Source of the DNA: Bagarius yarrelli
Lineage: Eukaryota; Chordata; Actinopteri; Siluriformes; Sisoridae
Direction: 5' to 3'
Length of the DNA stretch: 64,000 nt
NCBI GenBank assembly: GCA_005784505.1
Contig: VCAZ01000040.1
Location: 124,001-188,000 of the forward strand
In this document: piece by piece, positions 56,479-61,300 of the stretch
Layout: the number at the start of each line of letters is the position of its first letter
How positions within the stretch are numbered: the first letter of the stretch is position 1
Program-made: the position numbers and the translations under genes
Notes under the pieces: generated by a model
Seen by the model: the letters and a program-made list of their open reading frames with translations, nothing else
Databases searched by the model: none
What the model was told of the DNA's origin: nothing

Positions 56479-56765
56479 ATTTATTTATTTATTTATTTTA
56501 TTTAAAGGGAGAAACAAACAGAATTGTGTTTCTTTATGACGTTGTGCTGTTTTCAACAAGAATCTAGGATAAAAAATCTTGTCCAAATAGTTTTTTCATG
56601 ATGTAAATATTGATTTGTATTATGATATGATCATTTCGGGGAAAAGAACTGCTTAAAAAAGACACAGTTGGCATTTTAGAATTAATTAGTTAATTAGGAT
56701 ACCTGGCAACAGTGTCTATGATGGTTCACATAATAAGTGTTTAACTGGTTTTAGAGGTGGACAAA

Positions 56766-56802
<37 letters not shown>

Positions 56803-56916
56803 GCTCTTTCTCTCACACACACACACACACACAGAAAATTGGTTGATTTTTGTTACTGTATAATTTAGAGGTGGACAAACTCTCTCTCTCTCTCTCTCTC
56901 TCTTTCGTTCTTTCTT

Positions 56917-56951
<35 letters not shown>

Positions 56952-58280
56952 ATTGTTTATTTATTGTTACTGTATAAATTACACATATAATTTAGAGGTG
57001 GACAAACCCTCTCTCTCTCTCAAATACACACACACACAATTGTTACATTTTTGTTATTGTACAATTAACGCCTATAATTTATTAACTGGTTTAGTAGTGG
57101 CCTACATTTCTCACACACACACATAGTTTACATTTTTTTAAGTTAGTCATCAAGCTAAATATTTAATTAGCTGCACTTTCTACTCTGCTTTTATGATGCT
57201 GACTTCTGAGATTTATGTGATCCTAACCCAATGTGATCCTGGCACATTTAGGGCACTTACCCCAATGTGCCTCATGTCATTCCAAAGGGATGTCTTTCCA
57301 AGCTGTCTCATAGTGAAATTTCACCAAAAAATGTCATTCAATTTTCTATTTTTCTCACAGCTCCATCAGTGGTGTCCATCATGCATCAGGTTAGCAGGAC
57401 TATCGATAGCATCACACTGTCATGGTCTCAGCCAGACCAGCCTAACGGAGTCATTCTAGATTACGAGCTGCAGTACTTTGAGAAGGTATTTACACACATT
57501 CTTCGCTCACATGCACATATATTATGATATAGGTGATTTTAAAAAAAAAAGGGTGTGCATATGTTACATGCCTGTCACTCTTATAGTGTTCACTGATCTC
57601 TTCCAGAACACTGCTGAATTCAACTCATCTACACTGAGAAGCCAGACGAATACAGCTGCAGTCCGGGGCCTAAAGCCAGGCACCATTTATGTGTTCCAGG
57701 TGCGAGCTCGGACAGTCGCTGGGTTTGGACGTTATAGTGGAAAGATGTACTTCCAAACCATGACTGAAGGTATGGCTTTTTTTCTCCTGGCTGGAAACAG
57801 TCTGTTAAGATTTGTCCTTTTTTACCTTTTAAATGGTGTTTTTTTTTGTTTTCCCTTCTGTAAATACTATATTAGTCTACTGTATAATTTTATTCGGATT
57901 AAGCATGTCAGTACATCTTTCTGCCAGAAGTATAGCCAAGAAACAGATGTCCAAACTCCCATCCCAGCATGCTCCTGCTTTTCCAAATGTGAACTGGCAC
58001 ACTGCTCTCTTCCTGCTACTTTTATATTACACAGATCTTATAAGCTAAAAGAAATGAAAGCTTTGCCAGTTGGCAATCATATAGCGCTAGTCAACACGAA
58101 AAAGAAAATTTTACAGAGTGTGTGGTAATATTATTAACTGCTAACACCCAAACGGTTGAATAGAAATGATGTAATAACCAAGATGTAACTTTAAGCTGAC
58201 CTTAGGCTGGTTAGCCGTTTGGTTTTCAGGGTGCTGACTTTATGATGTGGTAACTGTCCAGTTTTATATGTTGTTTCCAT

Positions 58281-58323
<43 letters not shown>

Positions 58324-61300
58324 AGGAATACAGTTCCAGCTTGAAGGAGAAACTGCCTCTCATTATCGGCTCTGCCGCTGCAGGTGTGGTATTTCTCATC
58401 TCAGTCATTGTGCTCATCATCGTCTGCAACCGGTGAGTCATTCTAAATTCTCCTTACACCGATTGTTTGCCACTGAGAACTCGGATTGTTTTATTTGCTT
58501 GCTCATATATTTTTGCTTTGTCCTAGGAGAGGCGGCAGTGACAGGACAGAATCCGAGTTCACAGACAAGCTCCAGCATTACACTAGCGGCCACTGTAAGT
58601 AGCCTTTTAAACCCCAACTGAATAACCCATGCCAGCATTAATTAAAAAACACACACACTGGATACTAATTTGTGAAACAGCATCAGTAAACAGCCAGGAA
58701 GAGCAACAGACATTTTACATTTAGTCACTGTATAGACACTTTGGTGTAGTCATTAGTGTAGTCACGAGTATTAATAAGCAATAGAGTGATTCATTGGGAA
58801 GTCACCCATGATTACATTTTCAGGTAAAATATTACCAAATAAAATCCCAACAACGGCACTTTCATGTGTGGTTTGACGCATAGAGAGTAAAATTTTCCAT
58901 GCTATCCAGGTGTGAGTGATGGAATCAGAAAAAAACAATAAAAGATATTTTGGAGCTTGACATATGACAAATCAGGTCAATTTAACAAAACTGAATATTA
59001 TGTAGCATTTAAAATAGTTTTAAATATTCACCATTAGAATAAAAAAAAAAAAAATACACTCAAAGTTTTAAGATTCATAAAATTTAATGAAAAAAAATTA
59101 AACTATTCAGTTTAAACTATTAATTCAGTACTGTAATTAGTAAAATTAATACCCACCTTTTCTCCAAGTGTCTCCGGGTATGAAGATCTACATCGATCCC
59201 TTTACTTATGAGGATCCCAATGAGGCTGTGCGGGAGTTTGCTAAAGAAATAGACATGTCCTGCGTGAAGATTGAGCAAGTCATTGGTGCAGGTAAATAAG
59301 ACTTAATTTTCACATTTTCAAATCTAAATTCGACAGAAGGATTAAATAAAAAGGTCTTTGACGTCGGACACTGTCTCCGATTGTCCTGCAGGTGAGTTTG
59401 GGGAGGTGTGCAGCGGAAACCTGCGCCTGCCTGGGAAGAGGGAGTTTCTGGTAGCCATTAAAACGTTAAAGACTGGCTACACTGAGAAGCAAAGAAGGGA
59501 CTTCCTGAGTGAAGCCAGCATCATGGGTCAGTTTGATCATCCCAACATCATCCATTTAGAGGGTGTGGTGACAAAAAGCTGCCCTGTCATGATCATCACA
59601 GAGTTTATGGAGAATGGCTCGCTGGACTCCTTCCTTAGGGTGAGTCTTAATATCAAGCTTATTTTCATTTATTTTGCGTCCTATATGCACACCAGCATAA
59701 GTGTGTTATCCCCAAACTGTTGACAAAAATATTTGAAGCATGCAGTGTTCTAGAATGTCTTTGTATGTTTCACCATTACAATATTCCTTCGCTGAAAGAG
59801 CCTCACTGTTCCAGAATGACTGTGCCCCTGTACAAAAAGCACCTGAGCCATGGTGTGGGATAATTTAAGCGCCCTGACTTCATCCCAACTGAACAGCAAA
59901 ACCAAATCGCCAACTGCACCCCAGACCTTCTCACACTATGGCAGTTAGACACTGTATGTAAATGTAGTTTCATAAGTGTCCAGGAGTCGGGGTGAAACAT
60001 TTACATTTACATCATTTGGCAGACGCCTATATCCAAAGCAAAATTTATCTCTTTTATACAATTGAGAAATTGGGGAATACAAGCCTTGCTCAGGGACCCA
60101 GCAGTGGTGGCTTGGTGTTGCTGGGAATTAAACCCTATTTTTTTTGTTATCAGTCCAACAACCTAACCACTAACCAAACACCCCCTAAACCAATTTTTAA
60201 TAGGTTGTTCAAAAAACATAAGAATATAATGGCAAAGTGTCCCAATACATTTGACCATAGAGACATAGTAATACATCATAATCAATTTATGACAGAAGAT
60301 AACAAAAAGTTATAGTAGAATTGTTTTAGATACATATGGTCCTGATGTGGCTAAGTGAATGCACAGCTACTTAGTTTGGTCATGTTGGACAAGTTATTTT
60401 GTTTTGCATTGGAGATCCTGTCCTATGGAGAGAGACAGACTGGGACATGCGACATGCAACCGAGATGTAGGGCATTTGCAGAGCCACAACATTTTACTAG
60501 AAAAAAAAAACATTTATTAAAGCTTTCACAATGTAAAAAGCCACTCTCGCAAGTTTGGCCTCCACCTGACTGGTGTCCTGTGAAGGCACAGCTGCATAGG
60601 GCATTACAAGTTCAAACATATTGATTTCAGGTTGCACAGGTTTGGAAAACTATAATAGTTCTTTTTTCATGAATATATGACATGGAATGCTCTGTACAGC
60701 CTACCGAAATAGTGCATTAGATGTGTTTGGTCAAGTGGAATAGCTGCAATTTGGTCTAGTGGACAACGTGCAGTTTGATCAAATGGACTAGCTGCAGTGT
60801 GGTCTAGTAAAATAGCTGCCTTTTGGGCTAGAGGACTAGCTAAAGTTTGGTCTAGTGGACTAGCTGCCATTTGGTGTAGTTGTATAGCTGCCCTTTGGTC
60901 TAGTGGAATAGTTGCCCTTTGGACTAGCTGCCATTTGGTGTAGTTGTATAGCTGCCCTTTGGTCTAGTGGAATAGTTGCCCTTTGGTCTAGTGGAATAGT
61001 TGCTGTTTGCTCTAGTGGAATAGCTGCCATTTGGTCCAGTGGAATAACTGACGTTTGGTCTAGTAGAATAGCTGCCATTTGGTCTAGTGTAATAGCTGCC
61101 ATTTGATCTAGTGGACTAGCTACAGTTTGGTCTAGTGGAATAGATGCTATTTGCTCTAGTGGACTAGCTGTTATTTGGTTTAGTCATGAAGCTTCCATTG
61201 AGTCAAGTGGAATAGCTGCCATTTGGTCTTGTGGAATAGCTGCCATTTGGTCTAGTGAAATAGCTGCCGTTTGGTCTAGTGAAATAGCTACCATTTGGTT

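Larger units (their letters stand above)
51508..57360 (+). other. ephb2 intron 5
   Basis: 5.9 kb, GTAAGC to TTTCTCACAG. It holds a Tc1-like fragment (54440-54800), a purine-rich tract with a G run near 55380-55460, a TA repeat, and a compound TC/AC repeat. The rest is AT-rich and unrecognised. Confidence 0.75.

Noticed and set aside
57478..58128. 216-codon frame through exon 7
   Set aside because: Only 57607-57769 is exon; the rest is introns 6 and 7 that happen to be open.
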